Shown piece after piece: positions 45,883 through 55,296 of a stretch of DNA of 64,000 bases. Within the stretch, counting starts at the first letter, position 1. The number at the start of each line of letters is the position of its first letter. A program made the translations under genes and the position numbers. Origin of the DNA: Betaproteobacteria bacterium (lineage in GTDB: Bacteria > Acidobacteriota > Terriglobia > Acidiferrales > UBA7541). The notes below the pieces were generated by a model. The model saw only the letters and a list, made by a program, of their open reading frames with translations, did not search any database and was not told the DNA's origin. The stretch is from the NCBI GenBank assembly GCA_903970165.1, contig CAJCHZ010000048.1:22687-86686 (forward strand). Direction: 5' to 3'.

Positions 45883-46632
45883 ATGAAGCGACTGGAAGGA
45901 AAAGTAGCCGTAATTACAGGCGGCAACAGCGGTATTGGGTTGGCGTCGGCAAAGCGTTTGCAGCAAGAAGGCGCTCGCGTCGTCATCGCGGGGCGCAGCC
46001 AGAAAACGCTCGACGAAGCAGCCAAGGCTCTCGGCAACGGCGTACTGGCGATTCAAGCGGATGTCTCCAAGCTGGAAGACATCGACAAGATCTACGCCGC
46101 TGTGCAAAAGAAGTACGGAAAAATCGACGTGCTCTTCGTCAACGCTGGCGTTGCGAAGTTTGCTCCACTCTCGGGAACCACAGAAGCCATATACGACGAT
46201 AATTTTTCAACCAATGTGAAGGGCGCATACTTTACGATCCAGAAGGCGATTCCTCATCTCAATGACGGAGCGTCGATCATCCTGAACACCAGCGTTGCTG
46301 GCATTAAGGGCACCGAGGGCGCGAGCGCCTACTCGGCAACCAAAGCGGCGCTTCGCTCCATGGCGCGCACGGCCGCCGCTGAATTGGTGGGCCGTGGCAT
46401 TCGCGTGAATGCGGTTGCACCGGGGCCGATTGAAACGCCCATTTTCGGCCGCACCGGATTGCCGCAAGCAGCCATCGACGAATTTGCGAAAAACATCAGC
46501 TCGCAAGTGCCAATGAAGCGCTTTGGAACCTCCGACGAAGTTGCGGGCGCGGTGGCGTTTCTCGCTTCGTCCGATTCTTCCTTTATCACGGGCGAAGAGA
46601 TTCACGTGGATGGCGGCCTGGGCCAGATCTAA
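45883..46632 (+). CDS. Short-chain dehydrogenase/reductase
   Basis: A 249-aa classical SDR. TGGNSGIG is the cofactor glycine motif, NAGVA the stabilising loop, and Ser in LNTSVAG with Tyr-x3-Lys in YSATKAAL form the catalytic set. The C-terminal ITGEEIHVDGGLG is the usual family ending. Arg in the beta-2 region (IAGRSQK) suggests NADP(H). The start has GGAGG five bases upstream. Divergent from the ArsR gene, it is a probable regulatory target. Confidence 0.9.
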   Translation: MKRLEGKVAVITGGNSGIGLASAKRLQQEGARVVIAGRSQKTLDEAAKALGNGVLAIQADVSKLEDIDKIYAAVQKKYGKIDVLFVNAGVAKFAPLSGTTEAIYDDNFSTNVKGAYFTIQKAIPHLNDGASIILNTSVAGIKGTEGASAYSATKAALRSMARTAAAELVGRGIRVNAVAPGPIETPIFGRTGLPQAAIDEFAKNISSQVPMKRFGTSDEVAGAVAFLASSDSSFITGEEIHVDGGLGQI

Positions 46633-46716
46633 GAAACTTCACGGCACGGCACAAAATGCGTCGCAGTTTCCATTTCGCGCTCCGCGTCCGGCAATTTGCA
46701 ATTCATGTCAAACCGA

Positions 46717-46749
46717 AGGGCGGCACATTGCCGCTCTCTTTTGTTTCAG
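46717..46749. terminator. Terminator between SDR and DUF1906 genes
   Basis: AGGGCGGC (46717-46724) pairs with GCCGCTCT (46730-46737), eight pairs with one G-U, loop ACATT, followed by CTTTTGTTT. It lies between convergent genes and probably serves the SDR gene. Confidence 0.8.
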
Positions 46750-46751
46750 CA

Positions 46752-47636
46752 CTATCTGCCGTTGGATGGGTCGGCTGAAGTGGCTGAGTTCACGTCAAGA
46801 AACCAGGCATGCGCCGTGTCGCTCGGAGCGTAGCAGTTGCCATCCGTGTGATAGCCGGGCGCGCAGTGCGCGGTGCGTTCCTTTACCCGTGGCGACTGTG
46901 CGTATTGCCAGACCTCTGCGTCCGAGATTCCGCTCAACTTGGGCGAAGGCGATGTCTGGGGGAACGTGCAGCCGGGCGAAGGCGGACACACATCGTTGAA
47001 CGCCCAGAGAGTGAAGGCGCGCGATTTCAGAGCAAGGAAATTGGTGATGTCATCGGCTGTTGTAATTGAGGTCCGTGGATCTCCCACCGGAATTCCCGAG
47101 CAGTAGAATCCCCCTTGATAACCGATGTGCGTCAGAGTCCACAGCCACCTTTGGATGTAGGCGTGATACGCGGGAGAAAGACGGCCACCCTCTTCGATAT
47201 CCAGAAAGATGATCGTGTTCTCCGGAAATCCCTCGCGTTTGGCGGTCTCGGCCGTGGCATGCGCGTCGGCTTCACCCAAACTCGCGGCAGTCTTTGCGTC
47301 TTTTAGATCCCGCTCTTGACGCGCCCGGTAAAGCGCCAGAAAACCAAATCCCAAGGAGCGCACAAATTCGCGCTTGCCGGCCCAAGTGTTGGCCTTTTCT
47401 CCCGGCGGCGGGCTCAGGTAATAGCCGGTGAAGGCGAAGTCGCGACGCAGCGACTTCATGGCATCATCGCCGGGATAGATGTTGCGGTCGAACCCTAGGA
47501 ACGCGCGCGCTGATACCTGAATCGGCGCGGCGGATTGCGCGTCCGGCTTGGGCGCGTCGCGGCAAGAAAGGAGAATCAACGCGGCGGCGATTGCCGAAAC
47601 AGACACGAATGACAAACCGGGCTTCACCTGGCTCAC
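46752..47636 (-). CDS. DUF1906 / glycoside-hydrolase-like lipoprotein
   Basis: A 294-aa predicted lipoprotein with an LILLSC lipobox. The body begins FLGFDRNIYPGDDAM and contains FLALYRARQE, IIFLDIEEGGRLS and YQGGFYCSG, the pattern of the DUF1906 TIM-barrel family related to GH25 lysozymes. Acidic residues in the first and third of these could be catalytic. It may bind or cleave cell-wall glycans. The C-terminal part carries four Cys that could form disulfides. Confidence 0.75.
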   Translation of the reverse strand: MSQVKPGLSFVSVSAIAAALILLSCRDAPKPDAQSAAPIQVSARAFLGFDRNIYPGDDAMKSLRRDFAFTGYYLSPPPGEKANTWAGKREFVRSLGFGFLALYRARQERDLKDAKTAASLGEADAHATAETAKREGFPENTIIFLDIEEGGRLSPAYHAYIQRWLWTLTHIGYQGGFYCSGIPVGDPRTSITTADDITNFLALKSRAFTLWAFNDVCPPSPGCTFPQTSPSPKLSGISDAEVWQYAQSPRVKERTAHCAPGYHTDGNCYAPSDTAHAWFLDVNSATSADPSNGR

Positions 47637-47669
47637 AACTTCGAGAATGCCAGAAGATGCGCGCGGTAG

Positions 47670-49082
47670 CTAGCCTTCGCGGAGCTTGTGCCCGGCGAGA
47701 TTTCCGAGGCCATCGTATGCAGCGTACTTGTACATTTCGCTGAGCGTCGGATAATTAAAAACCTGCTGGATAAATTCGTCGATCGACTTGCCTGCGTCGA
47801 GAGCCATCAGGCCGACGTGGATCAGTTCGGTGGCGCTTTCGCCGATTACGCTTACGCCGAGCAACTTGCGGTCGGCCCGTGCAAAAATGAGTTTCACCAT
47901 CCCGGCTGTGTCTCCCATGATGTGCCCCCGCGCGTTGTTTTCGTAGTGAGCGCGTCCAACGCAGTAATCAATCTTTTTTTCCTTGCAGGATTCTTCCGTT
48001 TCGCCAGCCGCGGAAATTTCCGGAATGGTGTAAATCCCCATCGGCAACATGGACGCGACGCGCTGTTTATACTGGAAGCCGAAAGCGTGGCAGACGGCCA
48101 CGCGGCCTTGCTCCATCGACGTCGAGGCCAGCGCGGGAAAACCAATGACATCTCCCACGGCATAGATATTTGGCGCGGAAGTCCGGTAGTTGTCGTCAAC
48201 CGGAACGTAGCCGCGATCGTTGATGGCCAGGCCGGCCTTTTCGAGCGCAAGACCGTCAACGGCTGCGCGGCGTCCGGCGGCAAAAAGCGCTGCTTCCGTT
48301 TCAAGAACCTTGCCGCTCTTCATCGAGAGCCGCACGCCCGAAGAAGAATTCTCAACTTTTACGGGCCGCTCATTGAAAAGAAAGCGCATGCCAAGCGCCG
48401 TGAAGCGGTCGCCGAGCCGCTCGGAAATTTCCGCGTCCAAAAACGGCAACAAGCGATCGCGGCCGTCCACCAGCGTAACCTCCACGCCGAGCGCCACGAA
48501 AATAGAGGCATACTCGCAACCGATAACGCCACCTCCAATGACGGCAAGGCTTTTGGGAATCCGTTTCAGTTGCAAAAACGTGTCGGAATCAAAAGTGTGG
48601 ATGTCATCAAAAGCGATCTCCGGCGGGCGATGCGGTTTTGACCCGGTTGCGATCAGAATGATTTCGCCGCGAAGTTGGCGCGTCCCGTTCGTACCTGTAA
48701 CGGCAACCCTATGCGCGTCCTCAAAGTTAGCCTGACCGCGGACGAGTTCGATGTGATGCAACTCCAGATTCTTCAGGATGCGCTGGCGCTCCATTTCTAC
48801 GACCGCGCGCTCGTGGTGCATGAAATCCTGAACGCTGAGATTTTCTTTCAGCGAGTAGTCAATGCCATAGAGACCGCGCTGCTTGAGCCCGGAAAAGTAG
48901 AGCGCGGATTCGCGGAGAGTTTTGCTGGGGACTGTGCCCGTATTGATGCAGCTTCCACCCATGTGCGGCGCCCGTTCAATGACGGCGACACGTTTGCCGA
49001 AATAGGCGGCTTGCGCGCCCGCCTTCTCGCCGGCGGGGCCGCAGCCAATCACAATCAGATCAAAGTTGTCGTTGGGTGCCAC
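47670..49082 (-). CDS. sthA: Si-specific NAD(P)(+) transhydrogenase
   Basis: A 470-aa flavoprotein disulfide-reductase-fold enzyme that moves hydride between NADPH and NAD+ in the cytoplasm. FAD site: VIGCGPAGEKAG. The GGSCINTGTVPSK segment has only one Cys where dithiol reductases have Cys-x4-Cys, as in E. coli SthA. NAD site: VIGGGVIGCEYAS. Also matching SthA: RDRLLPFLDAEIS, YAVGDVIGFPALAS, GIYTIPEIS and FNYPTLSEMYK near the end. GTG 49082 is preceded by AGGAGG and gives the usual length (E. coli 466 aa), so the 66-residue upstream extension is rejected. It supports NADH supply for the redox genes of this window (inference). Confidence 0.9.
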   Translation of the reverse strand: MAPNDNFDLIVIGCGPAGEKAGAQAAYFGKRVAVIERAPHMGGSCINTGTVPSKTLRESALYFSGLKQRGLYGIDYSLKENLSVQDFMHHERAVVEMERQRILKNLELHHIELVRGQANFEDAHRVAVTGTNGTRQLRGEIILIATGSKPHRPPEIAFDDIHTFDSDTFLQLKRIPKSLAVIGGGVIGCEYASIFVALGVEVTLVDGRDRLLPFLDAEISERLGDRFTALGMRFLFNERPVKVENSSSGVRLSMKSGKVLETEAALFAAGRRAAVDGLALEKAGLAINDRGYVPVDDNYRTSAPNIYAVGDVIGFPALASTSMEQGRVAVCHAFGFQYKQRVASMLPMGIYTIPEISAAGETEESCKEKKIDYCVGRAHYENNARGHIMGDTAGMVKLIFARADRKLLGVSVIGESATELIHVGLMALDAGKSIDEFIQQVFNYPTLSEMYKYAAYDGLGNLAGHKLREG

Positions 49083-49312
49083 ACCAACCTCCTGCCGCAT
49101 GCAGCTGTTTCGAGAGGGCCAGCCGAGTTCATTGTGTGTAGTCAAAGAAAGTTTAGAGGAACTGTGCCGTCGGGATGGCAAGTTCCTTCCGGGACTGTGC
49201 CGAATCGTGTCTGATTGCCAGGCGCTGAGAAAAATCGAAAGTTCACCAACTCCGGTGCGGGGCACAAACACAAATTTCAAAGTGTTGGAAGCACGGCATA
49301 AATAGACAGTAC

Positions 49313-49341
49313 TTGACAGTGGCTAATTATTGTGTTTAACT
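49313..49341 (+). promoter_or_regulatory. Candidate promoter for the MerR gene
   Basis: A perfect -35 TTGACA (49313-49318) and a weak -10 TTAACT (49336-49341) are 17 bp apart, 11 bp before the MerR ATG. Confidence 0.5.
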
Positions 49342-49351
49342 CAACCCAGGC

Positions 49352-49807
49352 ATGAAAGAGGCGAAAGACAAGCCGGAGCAGAAGGAACAGGATGGCGAGC
49401 TGAGCCTCGGCGCCCTCGCCGAAGAGTCGGGCCTCTCTGAACGCACCATTCGGTATTACATCTCGCGAGGCCTGCTGGAAGGGCCCGCGCGCGGAGGACG
49501 CGGGGCGTATTACACGCCGGAGCACCTGAAACGGCTTCGCGAGATTCAGCGGAGCCAGCAGCAAGGCCTCACGCTTACGGAAATCGAGCGTAGCGGCGAC
49601 TTGGCAACAGTCCCAACGCGTCTGCCGGAGCCGGAAACCTGGCACGCCTATCCCCTCGCCGAAGACATTGTGGTTCAGGTGAAAGCGGGAAGCAGTCCAT
49701 GGCGCCAGCATCAAGTGAAGTCCACCCTCGAACGTCTCGCGCGAGAACTTTCCCCGAAAGAACTTTCCCCAAAAGATGGGGCGCACAAAAAGGAAGAAAA
49801 ACAATGA
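49352..49807 (+). CDS. MerR-family regulator
   Basis: A 151-aa regulator. The MerR HTH is present (LGALAEESGLSERTIRYYIS and RGLLEGPARGGRGAYY, then EHLKRLREIQRSQQQGLTL). The C-terminal half lacks the long dimerisation helix and metal ligands of classical MerR and instead has PETWHAYPLAEDIVVQV. It overlaps the VIT/VWA start (ATGA) and probably controls that gene. Confidence 0.85.
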   Translation: MKEAKDKPEQKEQDGELSLGALAEESGLSERTIRYYISRGLLEGPARGGRGAYYTPEHLKRLREIQRSQQQGLTLTEIERSGDLATVPTRLPEPETWHAYPLAEDIVVQVKAGSSPWRQHQVKSTLERLARELSPKELSPKDGAHKKEEKQ

Positions 49808-52221
49808 GCACAAGAACTGGTTTTGCCCCGCTACTGCCATCGACAAGAAAAGCAATGAATCTCAGCATGCAGAAACTCTGGCTGACCGGGCAGGTTCTTG
49901 CCATGGGAGCGCGGCTTTGGGTTCGCCACGAATTCGCTTCGCAGGAGCCTGGACCGGTCGAAGTTATCTACAGTTTTGCTTTGCCGCGCGACGCATCCCT
50001 GCGCCGTTTTCGCGTGAGCGGCGAGAATTTCCAAGTGGACTCTGAGCTGCGCCCTACGCGAGAGGCGCACAAACTTTACGAAGAGGGCATACAGGCTGGA
50101 TCCCTCGCGACCATGGCCCGCCTCTACGGCGACGGGATCGTAAATCTGAGCGTAGGGAACATTCGTCCCGGCGAGAACGTAGTTGTCCTGCTGGAACTGG
50201 TGGCGGGCGTTGCGTTGTCCGATGATAGCCTGCGGCTGCGTTTTCCGTTTACGCTGGCGCCTTCTTATCATGCCCAGGCGCGCGTGGCGGAAATCGCTCC
50301 CGGAGTTTCAGAAATGGAACTTCCCGGCGACAAGTTTGACGATTTAATCCTGCCGCAATTCGCAAAAAATGGGGACCACCTGCATCAAGTGGGATTTTGC
50401 CTGGATGTGCAGATGGGGGGAGCAATCCAGGAGATTGCTTCTCCATCGCACGCATTGCGGGTCCAAAACAAGAGCGCCGAAAGCAGCCGGGTCTTGCTTT
50501 CCCGCGAAAGTGAAATCCCGGATCGTGACCTGGTGTTGGATGTGCGAACGAAACCGGCTGGTGCGTCGCTCTTCAGCGGAGTGGACTCTGCCGGAAAAGG
50601 CCGATTCGCGGCCGTTATTCCTTCCACACAATTTGGACAGCTCACGGCAAGCGCGCGGAGGTTCGTCATTCTGCTCGACCGTTCCGGGTCCATGCAAGGG
50701 ACGCCTATTGCGCAGGCGAAGAAAGCCATTGAAGCGTGCCTGGGAGCGCTCGACGAACAGGATTTCTTTGGTCTCGTCGCGTTTTCCAATTCGAGCGAGG
50801 TTTTCCAGCCGGAACTCTCCAAAGGCACGCTGGAGAATCGTCGGGACGTGCAGAAATTTTTAGAGTCCATAAACGCGGCAGGGGGCACAGAGCTTGCTTC
50901 CGGAGCGGAAGCCGCCGCCAGGCTGCTCAAGAATGAGCCTGGAGATATGCTGGTCATTACCGATGGACAGGTCTTCGGCACGGAGGAAATTCTGCAACGG
51001 GCCCGTGCTACGGGCGTGAGGATTCATTGTCTTGGTATTGGAAGCGCCAGCCAGGATCGCTTCCTTTCGCAACTTGCCAGTCAAACCGGCGGCGTGAGCC
51101 GGTTTCTGACGCCGAACGAGCGGGTTGACCTGCCAGCCATCGAACTATTCGCCTCTATCGGAAGACCCGTGGCGAAAAATATTACCGCGGAAATTGTGGG
51201 AGCAGGCGAAGGCCGCATTTTGCCGCAGCCGAGCCACTATGCTTTTTCTGGGACGCCGCTGCTTGTTTCAGGTGAAGCGAATCCGGCGGCAGACACCAGC
51301 GCTTACCTGAAAGTCAGCTGGCTCGGACCGCAGGCGGAAGCTCATCTTGAACTCCCGATTCCGCTTGCTGCCTCTCCTCTGGGCGACACTTTGAAATTGC
51401 TGCAAGGCGCACGCATCATCAGCGACTATGAGAGCCGCATCCTGCCGGCGGGTCGAGTGGGCGTGGCCGCACGCAGAGAGGGTTCGCGAGCAAACGAACA
51501 GCTTTTGCAGTTGAGCCGCGAGTACGCTCTGGCGAGCTCAGAGATGGCCCTGGTGGCGGTCGTGAAACGCACCGGAGACGTTGCCGGTGAAATTCCGAAA
51601 ACGATGATTGTTCCCGTTGGCCTTCCTGCTGGGATGGTCGAGGATCTTCTGTCGCCCGCACCTCTAGCGATGGCTGCCACCCGGCCACTGGGAACGGGTT
51701 CCTATGCGGTGACGGCTCCCCCTGGCGGTGCGTCTCCAACCACCCCCGACACGACAACCGCGTCGTCGCCTTCGTCTATCATTGGGCGCTTATTCAGGCG
51801 CAAGGCAGTACCACAGAAAAGGCTTAAGCGGCATGAGCCGCCTTCCCAATCCACCGACGACGTTTTGGTGGCGCTGGCCGGAATGCTCGAGCCAGACGGA
51901 GGGCTGCCCGGAAAAACCGCGGAACTCCGAATCGCCAATTCTCTTGCCGCCCTTTGCTGTTTTGTTTCGCAGGGAAGTACAAGCGGCAGCGGACCATTTC
52001 GAGTCCACGTGGCGAAGTTGCTCAAGTTTTTGAGTCCCGAACAGCTCAAGCGGCTAAACGCAACGATTGCGCAAGATGTTGCACGTCTGTCGGAAAAAAT
52101 CGCGGCAGGGAAGTCCCCAAACGGGGATTGGATTCCGCACGCCAGGAAACTTGCGGAATCCAAACCCTTGGATTTAGAAGCCTTCTGGCACCAACTTACA
52201 GAAGCCGCGCACGCCGCTTGA
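49804..52221 (+). CDS. VIT plus von Willebrand factor A domain protein
   Basis: An 805-aa protein with the inter-alpha-trypsin inhibitor layout. A VIT domain (residues about 20-150, with VEVIYSFALPRDASLRRF and LYEEGIQAG) precedes a VWA domain. The VWA domain has an intact metal-ion-dependent adhesion site (LLDRSGSM with Asp292, later GGTELASG and VITDGQ). The C-terminal 250 residues have a basic linker and a helical domain starting LVALAGMLEPDGGLPGKTAELR. No signal peptide is evident, so it is probably cytoplasmic. The ATG at 49804 overlaps the MerR stop. Function unknown; Ca/Mg-dependent protein binding is likely. Confidence 0.83.
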   Translation: MSTRTGFAPLLPSTRKAMNLSMQKLWLTGQVLAMGARLWVRHEFASQEPGPVEVIYSFALPRDASLRRFRVSGENFQVDSELRPTREAHKLYEEGIQAGSLATMARLYGDGIVNLSVGNIRPGENVVVLLELVAGVALSDDSLRLRFPFTLAPSYHAQARVAEIAPGVSEMELPGDKFDDLILPQFAKNGDHLHQVGFCLDVQMGGAIQEIASPSHALRVQNKSAESSRVLLSRESEIPDRDLVLDVRTKPAGASLFSGVDSAGKGRFAAVIPSTQFGQLTASARRFVILLDRSGSMQGTPIAQAKKAIEACLGALDEQDFFGLVAFSNSSEVFQPELSKGTLENRRDVQKFLESINAAGGTELASGAEAAARLLKNEPGDMLVITDGQVFGTEEILQRARATGVRIHCLGIGSASQDRFLSQLASQTGGVSRFLTPNERVDLPAIELFASIGRPVAKNITAEIVGAGEGRILPQPSHYAFSGTPLLVSGEANPAADTSAYLKVSWLGPQAEAHLELPIPLAASPLGDTLKLLQGARIISDYESRILPAGRVGVAARREGSRANEQLLQLSREYALASSEMALVAVVKRTGDVAGEIPKTMIVPVGLPAGMVEDLLSPAPLAMAATRPLGTGSYAVTAPPGGASPTTPDTTTASSPSSIIGRLFRRKAVPQKRLKRHEPPSQSTDDVLVALAGMLEPDGGLPGKTAELRIANSLAALCCFVSQGSTSGSGPFRVHVAKLLKFLSPEQLKRLNATIAQDVARLSEKIAAGKSPNGDWIPHARKLAESKPLDLEAFWHQLTEAAHAA

Positions 52222-52647
52222 CGAGTCATCGTGCGCGGATCGAAGGAGAGCCTAAGTGCGTCGGCGGAGGAAAGTTACGGCAGCTTAGATTTTTCGTCCA
52301 AAATGGTGCCCGGGGTGGGAGTCGGTATGTTACTGATTTTGTGAAACTCCAAACGCGGAAAAACCGACAAAAACGGATTAGGGAACGCGAGTAAGCCCCA
52401 AAGGGTCTCGACAAGGCCAGCGTGGGGGTGGCGCGCATGCTCGGGATTCGGTTTATGGATTATGTTGCGGGATGGATTAATTATCATGAGTTCTGTCGTC
52501 GCGGACGGAAGCAGCAGGAAAGCAGTGGAGCCCGTGCGGGGATGCCAGGAACGCGGTATGCTGCGAATCATCACCGGGCCGGTGATTAGATTCTTGGTGG
52601 GCCACACCAGAGCGATGAAGTGCATCGCCGGGCCGAGTCGTCGTCAC
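52222..52647. other. Intergenic region with left copy of the att-like repeat
   Basis: This 426-bp gap holds the left att-like repeat (listed separately) and no gene with family-like sequence. Short open frames here are not supported. Confidence 0.5.
52301..52375. repeat. Left copy of att-like direct repeat (tRNA 3'-end-like)
   Basis: Bases 52301-52324 are identical to 59781-59804. Read on the minus strand they look like the T-arm/acceptor end of a tRNA, finishing CCCGGGCACCA. A second block, 52330-52375, resembles 59835-59880 (TTACTGATT ... AAAAAC ... CAAAAACG). No cloverleaf can be folded around either copy. Such paired sequences commonly mark the ends of an element integrated at a tRNA gene. 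Confidence 0.6.
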
Positions 52648-55047
52648 CTATGGCGTGGGCTTGCCCGACGCCATTGCGAGCTCGAGGGCTTGGTGTTGCA
52701 GGGGCAGATTCGAGTCCGCATCTTTCCAATCTGTCAGCAGTGGCGCGAGCGCAGCCTCGGCTTTCTGCTTGTCCCCGCGAGCCAGGTAATCCGCGGCCAA
52801 CGCCACACGCGCCTCCTCGCAGCGTTGCTGTGGCTCCCAACCGACCAGTCCGCATGGCGATGTAGCAAGCAGCTTTTCATACCAAGAGACAGCTTCGTCC
52901 GTGTCACCCGCCTTTTGATACGCGCTCGCGAGAGCCTCGATCGCAAGTTGCCTGACACTTCGTCCGAATCTTGGATCCTGCAGCTCAAATAGGTCGATGG
53001 CCTGCGATTGTTCCCCTTTGGCAACGGCGATCTGCCCCTGCAACAGGCGGAGGTAGCCGGTTTGTTCGCTGCTATCGGGATCCGCGAGCTGCGCAATCCG
53101 TTTCCCTATCTTCTCGGCCTGTTCGATCGCGCCGGCGCGCGCAAACTCTTGACCTACCAACGATCCATATTCAACTTTCGGGCCTAGATTTTCGAAATCC
53201 GAGAGGACGGCAGCGAGTTCCTTCAATTGCGCCGCTCGTTGGCCTTCACCGGCCGCGACGACCGCCAAGAGAAAATGGTTGCGAGCGACCAGGAAAGGAT
53301 CGCGATACTGCTGAGCGAGGGAGAGAGCTTCCCTGAAGCGCTCGTGGGCCTTGGCGTACCGGCCGTGCAGCAAGTCGAGAAGAGCTAAGGAGTGCAAACA
53401 ATCCGACCGTGTAGGGAGGTTTGTGCACAACGCCGCAAATACTTCAACCGCCTCGGCTTCCTCGCCGTTCGCGACCAGCGCAAACCCATACTCCCGATTG
53501 ACATTGCTGATGTTGAGGCGGGCAGGATCGAGGCGAAATGCCTCTAAATATTCCCGGACGGCATCCGAGGGCTTGTTTAACGTTTTATACGCCGTCGCGA
53601 TGTCAATGTAGACTCCGGCTTCGTTTGGCGTGGCGCGCAAAAGCTCCCGGTATTGACTAATCGCTTCCTCCTCGCGGTCATGCATGCGCAAGAGGCGCGC
53701 ATAAGTGCGGCGCACCTGCCAGTCGTCCGGATAATCGCGAAGATAAAGACGGTAAAGATCGTCACTTTCCTGCACGTGGCCGAGGTCATAAGCATAGTTG
53801 GCCTGGATCAAACGTCGTTCGCGCTCCGACGTACGGGAAGAGAGCGCAAGGGCCTTTCCGTACTCCTGTGCGCAAAGATCGCGTTGGTATTGAAATATGT
53901 GGCTGCATAGCGCATGCCCCAGACTTGCGTGCGCCATGGCAAAGTCTGGGTCCAAGGCAATGGCCGAGCGGTAGCGAGTCGCGGCTTCGTTATATTTTGA
54001 CGCGTGCCAGAGCGTCTCTCCGTCGGCATAGGCTTTGAGCGCTTCGAGCGATGTCGTTGTCACTTGCGGCAGTGAGCGGCTCGCGCGATGAATCTGGTAG
54101 AGAGATTCTCCCAGATCGGCGCGAATGCTTACGGCGATACTGTCCAGTGCCTCCAGGACGTGGTCCTCGCCGTGCACGCGTTCGCTGTACGAGCGAACGG
54201 CAGTCCCAGTCGAAGGATCGATCAAACCGGCGGTGAGGGCATACTGCTGCCCGGTGCGGGTGATATCGAGAACGATTAGCCCGCGAATGTCCTCGCGCTG
54301 GCAAATCTCGCGCCCGATTTCCTGGGTAATGCGCTGGGTCGCGGGTTTCCCCATGCGCCCTAGAGCAGAGTAAACGCGGCTGCGTGGAACGACATTTGCG
54401 TAACGAGACTGTTCGAGGCCAACGGTGAAAGCCGTCAGAAGCGCGTCATCAAAGCGAGGATCGCCCGTGTGGTTATCGAAATCCGAAATCAAGATGGAGT
54501 CCCGCTCGTGAAAGGAAAATGCTGGTCGGCCAACGAGCATCCACCTGCCAAATCCCGCAACCACCAGGACGCACACGGCTGCGATCCAGATCGCCTTGAA
54601 CTTAAGTGGTTTCGAGGTCTCTGCAGGCGTTGCCGGCGTGATTCCTGACGGTACTTCTACAGCTGCCCCGGCCAGAGCGCCCGCCGAAGCTGCCCATCCA
54701 CTTTGCTCGTCAACCACTTCGACGGTCGGGAGGAAACGGTAGCCGCGACGCGGAATCGTTTCGACATACCTTGGACGTTCCGCGTCGTCGCAGAGGGCTT
54801 CACGGATCTGCTTCACGCAGTTGTTCAGCCCGCGCTCGAAATCGACGAAAGTCCCGGCTCCCCACAGTTCCCGCTGAAGCTCCTCGCGCGTTACCAATTG
54901 GCCTGACCTTCGCGCCAGCAATACGAGCACGCGGCTGGCCTGGTGCCGAAGCGGTACACGAATACCGTGCTTCCGCAGTTGGAGTGCGCTCACATCAAGC
55001 CGATAGTCACCAAAGTGAAAACCTGTTGGAAACCTGTCGCCGGCCAT
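52648..55047 (-). CDS. OmpR-type winged-helix protein with TPR repeats
   Basis: A 799-aa CadC-like sensor-regulator. Residues about 10-105 are a winged helix (FHFGDYRLDVSALQLRKHG, LARRSGQLVTREELQRELW, YVETIPRRGYRFLP). One membrane helix (IWIAAVCVLVVAGFGRWML) follows at about 150-170. The periplasmic part begins with a domain containing ILISDFDNHTGDPRFDDAL and continues as many TPR helices (from about 340). It could sense an envelope signal and switch genes directly, without a kinase. ATG 55047 is preferred over the longer frame to 55113. It lies next to the metzincin-like gene, divergent, and may control it. Confidence 0.85.
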   Translation of the reverse strand: MAGDRFPTGFHFGDYRLDVSALQLRKHGIRVPLRHQASRVLVLLARRSGQLVTREELQRELWGAGTFVDFERGLNNCVKQIREALCDDAERPRYVETIPRRGYRFLPTVEVVDEQSGWAASAGALAGAAVEVPSGITPATPAETSKPLKFKAIWIAAVCVLVVAGFGRWMLVGRPAFSFHERDSILISDFDNHTGDPRFDDALLTAFTVGLEQSRYANVVPRSRVYSALGRMGKPATQRITQEIGREICQREDIRGLIVLDITRTGQQYALTAGLIDPSTGTAVRSYSERVHGEDHVLEALDSIAVSIRADLGESLYQIHRASRSLPQVTTTSLEALKAYADGETLWHASKYNEAATRYRSAIALDPDFAMAHASLGHALCSHIFQYQRDLCAQEYGKALALSSRTSERERRLIQANYAYDLGHVQESDDLYRLYLRDYPDDWQVRRTYARLLRMHDREEEAISQYRELLRATPNEAGVYIDIATAYKTLNKPSDAVREYLEAFRLDPARLNISNVNREYGFALVANGEEAEAVEVFAALCTNLPTRSDCLHSLALLDLLHGRYAKAHERFREALSLAQQYRDPFLVARNHFLLAVVAAGEGQRAAQLKELAAVLSDFENLGPKVEYGSLVGQEFARAGAIEQAEKIGKRIAQLADPDSSEQTGYLRLLQGQIAVAKGEQSQAIDLFELQDPRFGRSVRQLAIEALASAYQKAGDTDEAVSWYEKLLATSPCGLVGWEPQQRCEEARVALAADYLARGDKQKAEAALAPLLTDWKDADSNLPLQHQALELAMASGKPTP

Positions 55048-55296
55048 CACTGCCTCGGCTCTGTGTCTCTGCGGAAACAAACAGCGGTATAGGGGGCATG
55101 ATAGACCGACCACCTAGCGTTGTCCAGAGCAATTGATGAGCCGTAGGCCATTTAGCTTCAGTGGGTTGCGCGCATACATCGGAATTACCTGGAAATCTCA
55201 CGCCGATTATTGACTCCTCCCCGCGCTTGCGGCATGACTCTGTCCACATGGAGGCCGCTCGTGGACTTCATCACTCGAGTCGGTGTGGAGAGCATC

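Noticed and set aside
49083..49280. N-terminal extension of SthA
   Set aside because: The extra 66 residues precede a strong AGGAGG site and the FAD motif; family members start at the GTG used here.
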